DNA of 64,000 bases from Acidimicrobiia bacterium (GTDB lineage: Bacteria; Actinomycetota; Acidimicrobiia; Acidimicrobiales; Poriferisodalaceae), in the NCBI GenBank assembly GCA_022822525.1, contig JAJEBN010000109.1, forward strand, positions 38,073-102,072, written 5' to 3'. Shown one piece after another: positions 7,704-17,069 of this stretch. Made by a program: the position numbers and the translations under genes. The notes below the pieces were generated by a model that saw nothing but the letters and a program-made list of their open reading frames with translations, did no database searches and was not told the DNA's origin. How positions within the stretch are numbered: position 1 is the first letter of the stretch; each line of letters starts with the position of its first letter.

Positions 7704-8543
7704 CTACCGGCCGTCGCCTGAGCCAGACCCCGGCTGGCGGGTGCGTCCGAGCAGCGCTGCCAGCTCGGGCGTGCTGGCGGCCATGGGGCCCCGGCGCTCG
7801 CTGTGGCTGAGGTGGAAGAGCTCGGCGCCGTCGGCCTCGCCGGTCCAGGCGCCCGCCTCGCTGCAGATGAGCACGCCCGCGGCGTAGTCCCACACTCCGT
7901 GGTTGGAGTTGAGGTCGAGGTACGCATCGAGCCGGCCGCAGGCCACCGCACACAGGTCGAGCGCGGCGGAACCCAGCACCCGCACCTGCCACACCGGCAG
8001 GTCGGCGCCGGGACGGCCCGAGACGCCGATCACCGCCCGTTCGCCGCTGGTGCGCCCGCTGGGCGAGATGGGGACCCCGTCGAGATGCGCTCCCCCGCCC
8101 GCGGCGGCCGTGAATTCCTCGCCCGTGACGAGGTGCCGCACCAACCCCGCGACCGGCCCCAGTCCGGCGGCCGGCGTCACCGCAGTGCCGTCGAGTCGGG
8201 GCTCGGCACCACCGATGCTGCTGTCGACGACGCACAGGCTGATGCAGTAGTGCGGGATGCGGCGGGATGCATTGGTCGAACCGTCCACCGGGTCGACGAT
8301 GACGGTCTCGCCGCCCGATCCAGCACGCAGGCCGGATTCCTCGCTCAGCACACCCACGCCCGCCGCATCGAGCACCTCGAGAGCGGCGGCATCGGCGACT
8401 TGGTCGAGCGCGTACTGGTCGGGCCGCTCGCCGCCGTCGCGCCAACGATCGAAGGGGGCCAGCGCCGCCTCGACCGAGTCGGCAGTGCGCCGCAGCAGCT
8501 CCAGCCAGCCGTCAGGGTCTGATTTCACGGGGCCTGATGTCAC
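7704..8543 (-). CDS. Inositol monophosphatase family protein
   Basis: A 279-residue protein of the Li+-sensitive phosphatase superfamily. The metal-binding motifs are present: E68/E69 in S-E-E-S, D84-P-V-D-G-S-T-N91 and W218-D-Y-A-A-G223. The start is GTG at 8543. It probably dephosphorylates inositol phosphate or a related small phosphate ester; histidinol phosphatase, fructose bisphosphatase and PAP phosphatase share the fold, so substrate is open. It lies between tRNA-Val and a divergent unknown gene, with about 70 bases of shared upstream region. Confidence 0.87.
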   Translation of the reverse strand: MTSGPVKSDPDGWLELLRRTADSVEAALAPFDRWRDGGERPDQYALDQVADAAALEVLDAAGVGVLSEESGLRAGSGGETVIVDPVDGSTNASRRIPHYCISLCVVDSSIGGAEPRLDGTAVTPAAGLGPVAGLVRHLVTGEEFTAAAGGGAHLDGVPISPSGRTSGERAVIGVSGRPGADLPVWQVRVLGSAALDLCAVACGRLDAYLDLNSNHGVWDYAAGVLICSEAGAWTGEADGAELFHLSHSERRGPMAASTPELAALLGRTRQPGSGSGDGR

Positions 8544-8613
8544 GCGTCGAATGGTGCCATCTCAGACCTATAGCCTCCGCGGATCATCCCGGCGCCGCGT
8601 GGGGAGTCACCCG

Positions 8614-9183
8614 ATGGCAGCGATCGACATCACCGGATACATGGCGAGCCTGAAGGATCACGCTCACTCGCACGGCTTTCACATCCACGACGAGCGGCAG
8701 TACATCGAGTCTTACAGCCTGCGCCAGACCTGGGAGGTGGATCTCCATCCCGCAGAGGCATGCGGCGGGCCGCTGGACCTGCACCTCACTCTCGAAGCTG
8801 ATCCGCGCACGCTGCTGTCGTTCGAGGACATCCTGTGGGCGACGCCCGAGGACGACCTCCCGCCCGACGAATTCTGGCTGCCGCTGCTGTTCACCTGGGC
8901 GCTGCCGCCGCTCGACCACAGCCCCGACATGCTGGTGCTGGCGACCGACCTGGCGGGCTTGGGCGGGACAGCGCTGCCCGTGGAGGTGTCGGCCATCGAC
9001 TCGCTGACATCGGTGACCGACCCCGCCAAGCGGACGCTCATGATCGTGGCGCGCAAGGAGCTGTCGCTGCAGGCGCTGCTGCGGGGCGAAGACGAGATGT
9101 GCGAGCCGTTCGACCGCTGCACCAAGATCTGCGACTACCTGCTGCACCACGCGCAGGACTGGTACGACGAGGTCCCTGCGTAG
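8614..9183 (+). CDS. Conserved hypothetical protein
   Basis: A 189-residue soluble, acidic protein that I do not recognise. It has no signal peptide and no membrane segment. The N-terminal third is rich in His and aromatic residues (H-A-H-S-H-G-F-H-I-H near residues 17-26). The C-terminal part has two cysteines around C-T-K-I-C. The ATG at 8614 follows a GGGGAG ribosome site about 7 bases upstream. Codon use matches its neighbours, so it is a real gene. It is divergent from the inositol monophosphatase-like gene. The 153 bases after it (9184-9336) hold nothing I can name. Confidence 0.6.
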   Translation: MAAIDITGYMASLKDHAHSHGFHIHDERQYIESYSLRQTWEVDLHPAEACGGPLDLHLTLEADPRTLLSFEDILWATPEDDLPPDEFWLPLLFTWALPPLDHSPDMLVLATDLAGLGGTALPVEVSAIDSLTSVTDPAKRTLMIVARKELSLQALLRGEDEMCEPFDRCTKICDYLLHHAQDWYDEVPA

Positions 9184-9336
9184 CGCCGATTCGCTCCAGC
9201 CCGCCGCCTGTGCCGGACCGATGCGCTCGCCTCTTTGTGTATTTGCCGCTGCACTCCAACAGGACTGCCGATTGCGGTGCGGATGCGAGGCCTGGTCGCT
9301 TGCGGGCGCAGGTTCTGCTGGTCGTGCTCGGTCTGC

Positions 9337-10611
9337 CTAGCCGGGAAGAATCGGCGGCGGAGCGCGGCGCGGGGTGCCGTTGGGTGGTGTGTCGATGACC
9401 CAGTGGCGTTGGTGGTGGTCGATGTGGCAGGGCTCGCACAGCATTGCGAGGTTCGGGATGTCTGTAAGTCCGTCATCCTCGTAGTGCTGGATGTGATGGG
9501 CGTGACAGCGTTCGGAGTGGGTGGCGCAACTGATGCAGCCTCCGTCGCGGATAGCCAGCACGATGCGCTGGGCGTCGTTGGCACTACGAGCCCGCCCCAA
9601 CGCCAGTTCAGCCCAATCGCTCTTGAAGACCGCCGGCAGCACCTTGGCATCGGCTGCGAGTTCGGCAAGCTGTCGCGCTGACAACGGGGTGCCGTCGTCG
9701 AGCCGAGGGTTATCGAGCTGGCCCGTCACGACGTCGTAGTCGGTAACGATCACCAGGCTCGCCTGAGGCTTCTGGCGGCCCAAGATCAGATCGCAGAGTG
9801 CATCTGCATTGCGCTGTGGAAACGTGAGCTCGATGACGTCGTCTTGCTGGCGCACTGCCCGCTCAGCAGCCGCGAGCTGCTGACTGATCTGTCGGCCCGT
9901 GATGAAATCGAGATCCGCTCGCAGGTGCCACATCCCGTCATCGCCCAACAACATCGAGCAACGGCGCTCCTCGCGTTGCAGCGCCAGTTCGGCATCGGCC
10001 GGCGTGCGATCATTGGCTGCGGCCTCGGCTTCGAGATCGGCGTACACCTGCAGGCTCTCGTAGGCCAGCGTGTGACGAGCAATGACATCTGACGGATAGG
10101 CCCGGCACAGTTCCAAGAAATCGCTCTCGCTACGACGGTGCTTCTTTGGCGATTCCCGTGCGATCACCTTGGCATGGGACATCTGAATCTCACCGGCGCA
10201 CAGCGCCTCGAGCGTGTCGGTGAACTCGTGCTGCACCAGTGCCTCCGCGAGGCGCGCCTCGCTACGTGCCTGCGCTGAGTTCATCCTCGTGTATTGACGC
10301 AGTTGCCAGGCAGCTGACTGAGCACCATCCCGGGAGACCAGCTCGCTAAGCACCGCCGCATAGCGGCCTTCCAGCCGGGCACGCTCGGCCACCAGATCCA
10401 CCAGAACCTCAACCAACTCGCCGTGGCTCAAGGCCTCGAGGCCAGAACCGGTCGTACCGTTGACGGCTCCGCCGACGCCACTGCTCCAATCCGCTATCGC
10501 ATCGTCACCAAACGAAGCAAACGGCGCTGCCGCATCGTCTTCGGAGAGGGCTACCGGAGCGTCCACCAACATGGAGTAAGCATACATTCGTATGTATCCA
10601 AAAGCAAACAT
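9337..10611 (-). CDS. HNH endonuclease, DUF222/13E12 repeat family
   Basis: Up to 424 residues. The long helical N-terminal region resembles DUF222, and the C terminus is an HNH nuclease domain with a zinc knuckle: C-I-S-C, then C-H-A-H-H, then N-L-A-M-L-C-E-P-C-H-x-D-H-H. These 13E12-type proteins are multicopy in many actinobacteria and behave as mobile or selfish nuclease genes; cellular role unknown. The start is uncertain: ATGs occur at 10611, 10587 and 10572, and none has a strong ribosome site. A small inverted repeat overlaps the region between the alternatives, which favours 10572. Confidence 0.8.
   Translation of the reverse strand: MFAFGYIRMYAYSMLVDAPVALSEDDAAAPFASFGDDAIADWSSGVGGAVNGTTGSGLEALSHGELVEVLVDLVAERARLEGRYAAVLSELVSRDGAQSAAWQLRQYTRMNSAQARSEARLAEALVQHEFTDTLEALCAGEIQMSHAKVIARESPKKHRRSESDFLELCRAYPSDVIARHTLAYESLQVYADLEAEAAANDRTPADAELALQREERRCSMLLGDDGMWHLRADLDFITGRQISQQLAAAERAVRQQDDVIELTFPQRNADALCDLILGRQKPQASLVIVTDYDVVTGQLDNPRLDDGTPLSARQLAELAADAKVLPAVFKSDWAELALGRARSANDAQRIVLAIRDGGCISCATHSERCHAHHIQHYEDDGLTDIPNLAMLCEPCHIDHHQRHWVIDTPPNGTPRRAPPPILPG
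10581..10594. promoter_or_regulatory. Short inverted repeat at the 5' end of the HNH gene
   Basis: CATAC-ATTC-GTATG forms a perfect 5-bp inverted repeat with a 4-base centre, just upstream of the ATG at 10572. The local sequence is unusually AT-rich for this window. It could be an operator for the DUF222/HNH gene. It lacks the GAAC-N4-GTTC core of a LexA site. Confidence 0.3.
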
Positions 10612-10643
10612 TCGCGCGACACAATTTCAGTGCCACGCCAAAG

Positions 10644-12137
10644 TCAGGACGGGTGATCCCAGCTCTGAGTGAGATGGAGCGTGCCGTAGCGGTCGTACAC
10701 CTCTGCTGTGCGCGAAGCCAAGTCGACGATGATCGGGCGGCGGAGGTTTTCCGTGCGCCGTCCACCGAGATGGGCCTGCGCACTTGACCTATTCAGAACC
10801 ACGCGCTGGCCCCAAACCTGAACGCCGAGCACGTTCCAGCCGCCACCGGTCAGCACCACAGGGAAGAACTCGACGATCTCGCCTGAGGTGCCATCTACAC
10901 GAGCAAGCACATACAGGCGGGTGCCACTCTTGTCGGAGAACGCCGTCGAGCCGACAACGAAGTCCTCGCCGACAGGCACGATCAGTCTCGGGCAAGACAA
11001 TGACTCCGGGCGGTCGAAACAGTCGCCATCAAAGTCGTCGGATCGCCTGATGAAGGGCAGCTCGACGCTCGTCTCTGGCTCTACGGCAACAGCCGAGTTC
11101 CACTGGTCGCCATCTGTGCTGTTGAAGCCGTAGATCGCTTCCGGCGTAATCGCCTTCGGTTCGAACCCCCACTCGTAGCCGCCCACATCATCGAGCGGCA
11201 GCGATTCTGAGCTCAGTAAGCCCCTCCGATGGAGCACCTCACGGTAGTTGGGGTTGCAGCCGACACACTCATCTTCATCTTCGGGCCATTCGATGGTCGT
11301 GTACAGAACGACCGGCGAACCCTCTACGACAGTGACACCGAAGTAGATCAAGAATCCCCCATCTCCGAACGCGACGCTGTCTGTAAGCAGTGCCGTTGGT
11401 TCGTCAGCGCCTGCCGGCCACCAGCGCAGTTCACGGCTGCGCGTGGAATCCCCGATCTGTTCGTAGACGATGCCTCCTCCGCCATCGGGATAGACATTTC
11501 GGACGGGCTGGTCAAACGCCCATTCACGCTTCAGGGCCCCATCAGGTGCGAAGGCCTGCACCTCGCATGCACCGTGAAACACCAGTTCGGCACCGTCAAG
11601 TGACGACAGTGCAGCCGGTGCGATGGGCGCATCGCCAGCGTTGAGCCCGACGGCCTTGCGAGGGACAATGATCGGCGTTCCCTCCCATGTGTCACCGTCG
11701 TCGTACGCCACGAGAGGTGGAGGAACCAGCTGCTCGCACCGTTCATCGCGAGACGACTCGGCTTCAGTCTCGACACCCTCAGGCTCTGCTTGGGACCCGG
11801 CACCAGTGGCACCTGGGTCTGTTTCCGGCTGAGAATCTTCGGTCTGGCCAGCCGTTCCTGCATTCGTGATCGACTCATCATGGGACTCGTCGGCTTCCGG
11901 TGATTCTGCGTCCTCAATGGGCGCCGGGACCGATGACACCGGCACTGGGAGAGAGTCCCGAGGGCTGTCGGCAGCCGGTCTTGCTGCAGCGCTTGTTGTT
12001 GAGGAAGCCGAAGGGGCTTCCGGCTGGCTGCTCACGAACGTATCCGGTGCGAGCGATGAGTCTTGCGGCGTCTCACTAGAACAACTCGCAACGAGGAAGA
12101 TGCATGCACACAGGATCGTCCGCCAGCACCATGACAT
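10644..12137 (-). CDS. Putative secreted lipoprotein of unknown function
   Basis: A 497-residue protein beginning with a lipoprotein signal peptide; the lipobox L-V-A-S-C places the lipidated cysteine at residue 19. Residues about 20-125 are a low-complexity Ser/Pro/Glu/Asp linker, typical of a cell-wall-spanning tether. The rest is a folded exported domain with repeated short beta-type segments and paired cysteines (E-D-E-C-V-G-C-N; D-C-F-D-R-P-E-S-L-S-C), possibly propeller-like. I do not recognise the family. An upstream TTG at 12179 overlaps the stop of the ABC ATPase by 4 bases and is an alternative start. GC content is lower than in the flanking genes. Confidence 0.65.
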   Translation of the reverse strand: MSWCWRTILCACIFLVASCSSETPQDSSLAPDTFVSSQPEAPSASSTTSAAARPAADSPRDSLPVPVSSVPAPIEDAESPEADESHDESITNAGTAGQTEDSQPETDPGATGAGSQAEPEGVETEAESSRDERCEQLVPPPLVAYDDGDTWEGTPIIVPRKAVGLNAGDAPIAPAALSSLDGAELVFHGACEVQAFAPDGALKREWAFDQPVRNVYPDGGGGIVYEQIGDSTRSRELRWWPAGADEPTALLTDSVAFGDGGFLIYFGVTVVEGSPVVLYTTIEWPEDEDECVGCNPNYREVLHRRGLLSSESLPLDDVGGYEWGFEPKAITPEAIYGFNSTDGDQWNSAVAVEPETSVELPFIRRSDDFDGDCFDRPESLSCPRLIVPVGEDFVVGSTAFSDKSGTRLYVLARVDGTSGEIVEFFPVVLTGGGWNVLGVQVWGQRVVLNRSSAQAHLGGRRTENLRRPIIVDLASRTAEVYDRYGTLHLTQSWDHPS

Positions 12138-12175
12138 CGCTATCGGGCCGTCGGCCAACGAAGGGGAAATTTTGA

Positions 12176-13342
12176 TCAATCGTCGGCGCGGATGACTACT
12201 CCGGCCTCGTTCACCCGACCCGAGGCGATGTTGCGCTCAAGTGCCTCGGCGGCATCGTCGGTGCCCACGGGATAGAAGCAGCGGTACGAGTGAGTAACGT
12301 CGGGCTCGCCGCCGCCGCCGTCGCTGCCACCAGTGCCGTCGCCGGTGATCGCTGACCGAGACCGGGTCGGTGCCGGTACCTCGATAAGCGCCGGTTCCTC
12401 GGCGTAGCACAGGTCTTGCGCGTACTTGCAGCGGGGAGCGAACTTGCAGCCGGACGGCAGATCCGTCATCTGGGGCGGCTGCCCGCCGATGATCTCGAGG
12501 CGTGCATGGCTGTCGTCGCTGACCTTGGGGATCGACCGGAACAGCGCCTCGGTGTAGGGCATCCTCATGTCGCTGAACAGCGTGGCGGTGGGTGCGCGCT
12601 CCACGATCCGCCCTGCGTACATCACGATGATCTCGTCGGTGCGGCCAGCCACGATTCCCAGGTCGTGGGTGATGAGCACCAGTGACATGTTGCGCTCGGC
12701 CCGCTGGGCTTCGAGCAGGTCCAGGATCTGGGCTTGCACAGTGACGTCCAGTGCTGTGGTCGGCTCGTCCGCGATGAGCAGACGCGGGCTGCACGCCAGG
12801 GCGATGGCGATCACGATGCGCTGGCGCATCCCGCCCGAGAGCTGATGGGGGTACTCGTCGATGCGCCGGTGCGGCTCGGGAATGCCCACTTCTTCGAGCA
12901 AGTCGAACGCCGCGCTGCGTGCTGCGCGCGCCGAGAGATCCCGGTGCACGCGCAGGCCCTCGCCCACCTGCTTGCCGATCTTCATCACCGGATTCAGCGA
13001 GCCGAGCGGATCCTGGAAGACCATGGCGAGCTGTGGCCCCCACATCTCGAGCAGCTCGCGGCGGCCGAGCGACATCATGTCGATGCCGTCGAAGCTCACG
13101 CTGCCGGTCGAGGTCACCCGGGACTTGGGCAGCAGCCGCATGATGGACCTCGACATGACCGACTTGCCCGAGCCCGACTCCCCCACCACACCCAAGCGCG
13201 CTCCCCGGCGCAGCGACCACCCGACCCCGTCGACGGCCACCAACGGGCCCACCGCGGTGTGGAAGGTGGTGCGCAGCTCAGCGACGTCGAGCAGCGGTCG
13301 CCCGTCAGACCCCGGCAGATCCGGCACCGAGGCGTCGCTCAC
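12176..13342 (-). CDS. Oligopeptide/dipeptide ABC transporter ATP-binding protein (OppD/DppD-like)
   Basis: A 388-residue ATPase. Walker A is GESGSGKS at 54-61, the Q-loop is Q110, the signature LSGGMRQR is at 168-175 and Walker B LLIADEP is at 188-194. The C-terminal oligopeptide-type extension contains the cysteine-bearing stretch [15 protein letters not shown] glycine-rich insert lies near the C terminus. It powers import of peptides or other solutes bound by the two lipoproteins encoded upstream. It overlaps the second ATPase gene by 4 bases, so it is the last gene of the operon. Confidence 0.92.
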   Translation of the reverse strand: MSDASVPDLPGSDGRPLLDVAELRTTFHTAVGPLVAVDGVGWSLRRGARLGVVGESGSGKSVMSRSIMRLLPKSRVTSTGSVSFDGIDMMSLGRRELLEMWGPQLAMVFQDPLGSLNPVMKIGKQVGEGLRVHRDLSARAARSAAFDLLEEVGIPEPHRRIDEYPHQLSGGMRQRIVIAIALACSPRLLIADEPTTALDVTVQAQILDLLEAQRAERNMSLVLITHDLGIVAGRTDEIIVMYAGRIVERAPTATLFSDMRMPYTEALFRSIPKVSDDSHARLEIIGGQPPQMTDLPSGCKFAPRCKYAQDLCYAEEPALIEVPAPTRSRSAITGDGTGGSDGGGGEPDVTHSYRCFYPVGTDDAAEALERNIASGRVNEAGVVIRADD

Positions 13343-15051
13343 GACTCGTCCCGCGAGGCCGACGCCATCTCGACGCGCACAGGTGCCGTTTCGCCGACGA
13401 GCGGCGTGTGACAGGCGACGAACCGCCCGGGTGCGATCTCGCGCATCTCGGGCTCCTCGTCGGCACAGCGCTGCGCCGCGTGCGGGCAGCGAGTGCGGAA
13501 CCGGCAGCCCGACGGCGGGTCCATCGGCGAGGGCAGCTCGCCGCCGATGCGTCCCGACCCCAGCTCCGCCTCCGGATCAGGCTGCGGGATCGCCGCCAGC
13601 AGCAACTCCGTGTAGGGATGCGCGGGTGCATCGAACATCGCATCGGGTTCGCTGACCTCGCACAGCTTGCCCAGATACATCACCGCTACCCGGTCGCTCA
13701 CGTTCTTGACGACCGCCAGGTCGTGCGCGATGAAGATCAGCGTCAAGCCCATGAGGTTCTTGAGGTCTTCGAGCAGGTTGAGAATCTGCGCCTGCACCGA
13801 GACGTCCAGCGACGACACCGGCTCGTCGCAGATGATCACCTGCGGCACGCTCACCAGCGCACGGGCGATCGAGAGCCGCTGCGCCTGACCGCCGGAGAAC
13901 TCCCACGGTCGGCGGTCCATGGCGTCGTCGGGGTTGATGCCGACGTATTCGAGCACCTCACGCACCCGGGGCTCGGCTCGTTCGCGCTCGGCGTCGCGGT
14001 TCACCCGGTAACGCCGCAGGACCCATCGGAACAGGAGGGCGTCGACGACCGCCGAGGCCACCAGCACCGCCAGCTTGATGCCTCCGTCAAGACCAGCGAC
14101 GTAGAAGACCTGCAGGACCACCATGGCGCTCAGCGTCGTTGCGACGCCGCTGGCACCTGCCCGCTCGGGCTTCGCAAGCGACAGCACGAGCCAGACCGCC
14201 AGCACGGCGGTGAGCAGGATCAGCCCGCCGGAGTTCAGCCATTTCGCCCAGCCCCCGAAACTCGACCAGGTGCGCCACAGCATGAAGGCACTCGCGCCCG
14301 TGGTGACGACCACACCCGCGAGCCCGACAGCGCTGGACACCTCACCGAACTGGCGCGACATCAAGCCAAAGGGCAGCATCACTGCCAGCAGTACCCAGAT
14401 CAGGCCCCCCAGCAGGGCAATAGCGCCGGCCAGCAGCAACAGCGCGAGCGTCGGGAAGCCGATGATCGCTGCAGGTACCTGCGTCCAGCCCAGCCACCCC
14501 TCGGCGGCGCGATCCTCGACGGTCTCGGAGAGTATCCACAGCACGAACGCCACCGAGGCCAGCCGGCCCACGATGCGCAGCGGAGCTGCAGCTCGCCGCA
14601 ACAGGCTTTGCAGCAGCTCGCCGATGCGTTCCTGCCACACCGCCATCGCGGTCCGCCTCGACACGTTCTCCAGGGCGATGAACAGCGGCTCGGCCACGAT
14701 GTCGCGCACGCGGCGGCGGGGGTTCAGCGACGAGATCGGATCCTGGTAGATCATCTGCAGCCGCGGCCGCACCTCGCGAATGGCGTCCTCGTCGAGTTCG
14801 GTCAGCTCTTGGCCGGCGAGCTGCACGGTGCCCGAGGTGGGCCGTGGCAGCTGCAGGATCGCCCGCCCAGTCGTGCTCTTGCCGCAGCCCGACTCGCCGA
14901 CCAGCCCGAGGGTCTCGCCCTCGGCCAAGTCGAGCGACACACCCGAGACCGCGTACACCGTCCGGCCGCCGGCCGCGGGGAACTCGACTACCAGATCCCG
15001 TGCGCTCAGGAGCGCATCCGGGCGCAGATGGGCGTTTCCGCTGCCTGCCAT
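13339..15051 (-). CDS. Oligopeptide-type ABC ATPase with an internal multi-helix membrane insertion
   Basis: A 570-residue OppF/DppF-like ATPase, where about 330-340 is usual. All NBD motifs are intact: Walker A GESGCGKST at 52-60, Q-loop Q103, signature FSGGQAQR at 385-392, Walker B VIICDEP at 405-411 and an I-A-H-D switch near 437-440. Between the Q-loop and the signature, about 230 residues (roughly 128-358) are inserted in frame. They contain six or seven hydrophobic segments, near 160-177, 192-207, 209-230, 241-258, 275-293, 303-320 and 324-344. Canonical family sequence resumes at R-V-R-E-V-L-E-Y-V-G-I. It overlaps the OppD-like gene by 4 bases. The function of the insert is unknown. 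Confidence 0.88.
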   Translation of the reverse strand: MAGSGNAHLRPDALLSARDLVVEFPAAGGRTVYAVSGVSLDLAEGETLGLVGESGCGKSTTGRAILQLPRPTSGTVQLAGQELTELDEDAIREVRPRLQMIYQDPISSLNPRRRVRDIVAEPLFIALENVSRRTAMAVWQERIGELLQSLLRRAAAPLRIVGRLASVAFVLWILSETVEDRAAEGWLGWTQVPAAIIGFPTLALLLLAGAIALLGGLIWVLLAVMLPFGLMSRQFGEVSSAVGLAGVVVTTGASAFMLWRTWSSFGGWAKWLNSGGLILLTAVLAVWLVLSLAKPERAGASGVATTLSAMVVLQVFYVAGLDGGIKLAVLVASAVVDALLFRWVLRRYRVNRDAERERAEPRVREVLEYVGINPDDAMDRRPWEFSGGQAQRLSIARALVSVPQVIICDEPVSSLDVSVQAQILNLLEDLKNLMGLTLIFIAHDLAVVKNVSDRVAVMYLGKLCEVSEPDAMFDAPAHPYTELLLAAIPQPDPEAELGSGRIGGELPSPMDPPSGCRFRTRCPHAAQRCADEEPEMREIAPGRFVACHTPLVGETAPVRVEMASASRDES

Positions 15052-15106
15052 CAGATACCAGCCCTCACAACCGGGACCTCGCAGCCCTGGCTTCGCAGCA
15101 CGGCCC

Positions 15107-15937
15107 TCACAGGACCGACTCCCTCGGCTCGAAGTACTGCTGCAGCTTGTCGCCCACGAAGTTGAGCGCCAGCACCGTCACAAACATGACGATTGCGGGC
15201 ATCAGGCTGATGTGCGCGGCCACATCGAGATTGGTGCGCCCCTTGTTGATCATGTCGCCCCAGGTGGGTGTCGGCGGCGGGACACTCAGGCCCAGGAACG
15301 CCACCGAGCCCTCCACGACGATCAGGCCCGCCATGATGATGAGCGAGTAGCTGACGAACGAGGGCGCCACATTCGGCAGGATCTCGCGGAACAGCACCCT
15401 GCCGTCTCGGGCCCCGAGCGTGCGGGCCGCGAGCACGAAATCCTGCCCGGCCCAGCTCAAGGTGGCGGCACGCACCACTCGTGCGATCGGAGCGATCGAT
15501 AGCAGCACGAACGTGAACACCAGGATGAAGATGCGCCGCTTCGCTTCGCCGTCCAGGAACAGCACCAACGCCAAGAAAAGGATCAGCGGCGGGATCACCA
15601 GCGTTGCGTTCAGCGTGGCCGTAAGCCAACGATCGACCCGGCTGCTGAAGTAGCCCGAGACCATGCCGAGCAGGCCGCCGATCACCAGCGCCAGCACGGT
15701 GCCGACGGTCGAGATCACCAGGCTCACCTGCGCCCCGTAGATGACGCGGCTGAAGACATCCCTGCCGACCCCGTCGTTGCCGAACCAGTGAGTCAGGCTG
15801 GGCCCCTGTTTCGAGGTGCCCGGGAAGGTCTCGGCGGGGTCCTTGATGGGCAGCACGTCGGCGAACACGGCCGCAAGGGCGAGCACGACGAGGTATGCCA
15901 CCGCCAGCCAGAAGATGAATCCCAGCCGCTTACGCAC
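15107..15937 (-). CDS. Peptide ABC transporter permease (DppC/OppC-like)
   Basis: A 276-residue inner-membrane permease with about six transmembrane segments. The EAA loop that contacts the ATPases is visible as A-A-R-T-L-G-A-R-D-G-R-V-L-F-R-E-I-L-P-N. The N terminus has the typical D-P-A-E-T-F-P-G-T-S linker between helices 1 and 2, followed by G-N-D-G-V-G-R-D-V-F-S-R. The start at 15937 overlaps the other permease gene by 8 bases. Confidence 0.92.
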   Translation of the reverse strand: MRKRLGFIFWLAVAYLVVLALAAVFADVLPIKDPAETFPGTSKQGPSLTHWFGNDGVGRDVFSRVIYGAQVSLVISTVGTVLALVIGGLLGMVSGYFSSRVDRWLTATLNATLVIPPLILFLALVLFLDGEAKRRIFILVFTFVLLSIAPIARVVRAATLSWAGQDFVLAARTLGARDGRVLFREILPNVAPSFVSYSLIIMAGLIVVEGSVAFLGLSVPPPTPTWGDMINKGRTNLDVAAHISLMPAIVMFVTVLALNFVGDKLQQYFEPRESVL

Positions 15938-17069
15938 GAGCGCCCACCTCCCGGCCGCGCAGCCTCGGATCCAAGGCCAGGTACAGGAAGTCGGACATGG
16001 TGAGCACCACGATGTAGAGCGTCGAGATCACCAGCACGCCGCCCTGCACGGCGATGAAATCGCGTTGGGTCACGCCCAAGAAGATGTATGCCCCCACACC
16101 GGGAATCGTGAAGATGAACTCGACGATCAGCGCGCCGCCGATGAGCAGGCCGACCGTCAGCCCCACCACGGTCAGCAGCGTGAAGCTCGACGGTCGCAGC
16201 GCGTGGCGCCACAGGATCCGTCGCGTCGGCAGCCCTTTGCTGCGAGCCAGATCGATGAACGGCAGGCGCAGCGTGGCGATCATGTCCGACCGGAGCAAGC
16301 GCATGAACACGGCCGCTTGGCCCATCGCCAGAGCCAGCGACGGCAGCAGCATGTGCTTGAAATGCAGCACGACGTCCTCGCCGAGCGGCACATAGCGCGC
16401 GGCTGGCAGCACGCGGAATCCGATCTCGTTGCCTGCCACGCTGAGCCCGCCGATGGACAAGAAGAGCACGAGCATCACGGCGAGCACAAAGTTCGGCGTG
16501 GCCAGAAACCCCAGCATCACGTTGTTGATCGTGCCGTCGGTCTTGGTTCCCTGCCGGTAGCCGGCCCAGATGCCCAGCGGGATGGCGAAGCCCAGGGCGA
16601 TCACGACCGAGTAGGCCATGATCTGCAGCGTCGGGGTCATCGAGCGCGAGATGCCATCGGCGACGTCCTCGCGCAGAACGATCGACGTTCCGAGGTCACC
16701 CGTGAGGACGCCGCCCAGCCAGTTGCCGTAGCGGTTGAAGAACGGCTCGTCGAGTCCCAGTTCGGTGCGCACGATCGCAATCTGGTCCGCCGTGGCCGCA
16801 GGGCCCAGAATGTTGATGGCGGGATCGCCCGGGAGGCTCGCCATCAACGCGAACACCACGAACGACACACCGACCAGCACCGGGATCACGCCGGCAATGC
16901 GACGCAACGCGTAACGGCCGTCCGCGATGCCGGCCCCGACGGTGCCGATGAGAACGAACACGCCGAAGGTCCAGCTGAAGGGGGGCCGCCAGAACCAGGC
17001 CCACGCGATCGTGGCCAGCAGCGCCACCGCGACGATGCGGCCGAGCTGATCGCGAACAGCCTGCTTCAT
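15930..17069 (-). CDS. Peptide ABC transporter permease (DppB/OppB-like) with extra N-terminal helices
   Basis: A 379-residue permease. The conserved DppB core begins near residue 50 (R-Y-A-L-R-R-I-A-G-V-I-P-V-L-V-G-V-S) and includes S-L-P-G-D-P-A, the periplasmic loop and the EAA-like D-L-A-R-S-K-G-L-P-T-R-R-I-L-W-R-H-A-L-R-P. About 50 residues precede the usual start and form two further predicted membrane helices. The ATG at 17069 has a strong GGGGGAGG ribosome site, so the extension is real. This gives the complex an unusual membrane topology together with the ATPase insert. Confidence 0.88.
   Translation of the reverse strand: MKQAVRDQLGRIVAVALLATIAWAWFWRPPFSWTFGVFVLIGTVGAGIADGRYALRRIAGVIPVLVGVSFVVFALMASLPGDPAINILGPAATADQIAIVRTELGLDEPFFNRYGNWLGGVLTGDLGTSIVLREDVADGISRSMTPTLQIMAYSVVIALGFAIPLGIWAGYRQGTKTDGTINNVMLGFLATPNFVLAVMLVLFLSIGGLSVAGNEIGFRVLPAARYVPLGEDVVLHFKHMLLPSLALAMGQAAVFMRLLRSDMIATLRLPFIDLARSKGLPTRRILWRHALRPSSFTLLTVVGLTVGLLIGGALIVEFIFTIPGVGAYIFLGVTQRDFIAVQGGVLVISTLYIVVLTMSDFLYLALDPRLRGREVGARA

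Noticed and set aside
9184..9336. Possible small gene or RNA between the hypothetical gene and the HNH gene
   Set aside because: No start with ribosome site, conserved motif or stable hairpin was evident.
13339..15051. Two genes (an ATPase and a membrane protein) wrongly merged
   Set aside because: The ATPase motifs flank the hydrophobic segment in one continuous frame, with canonical family sequence resuming after it.
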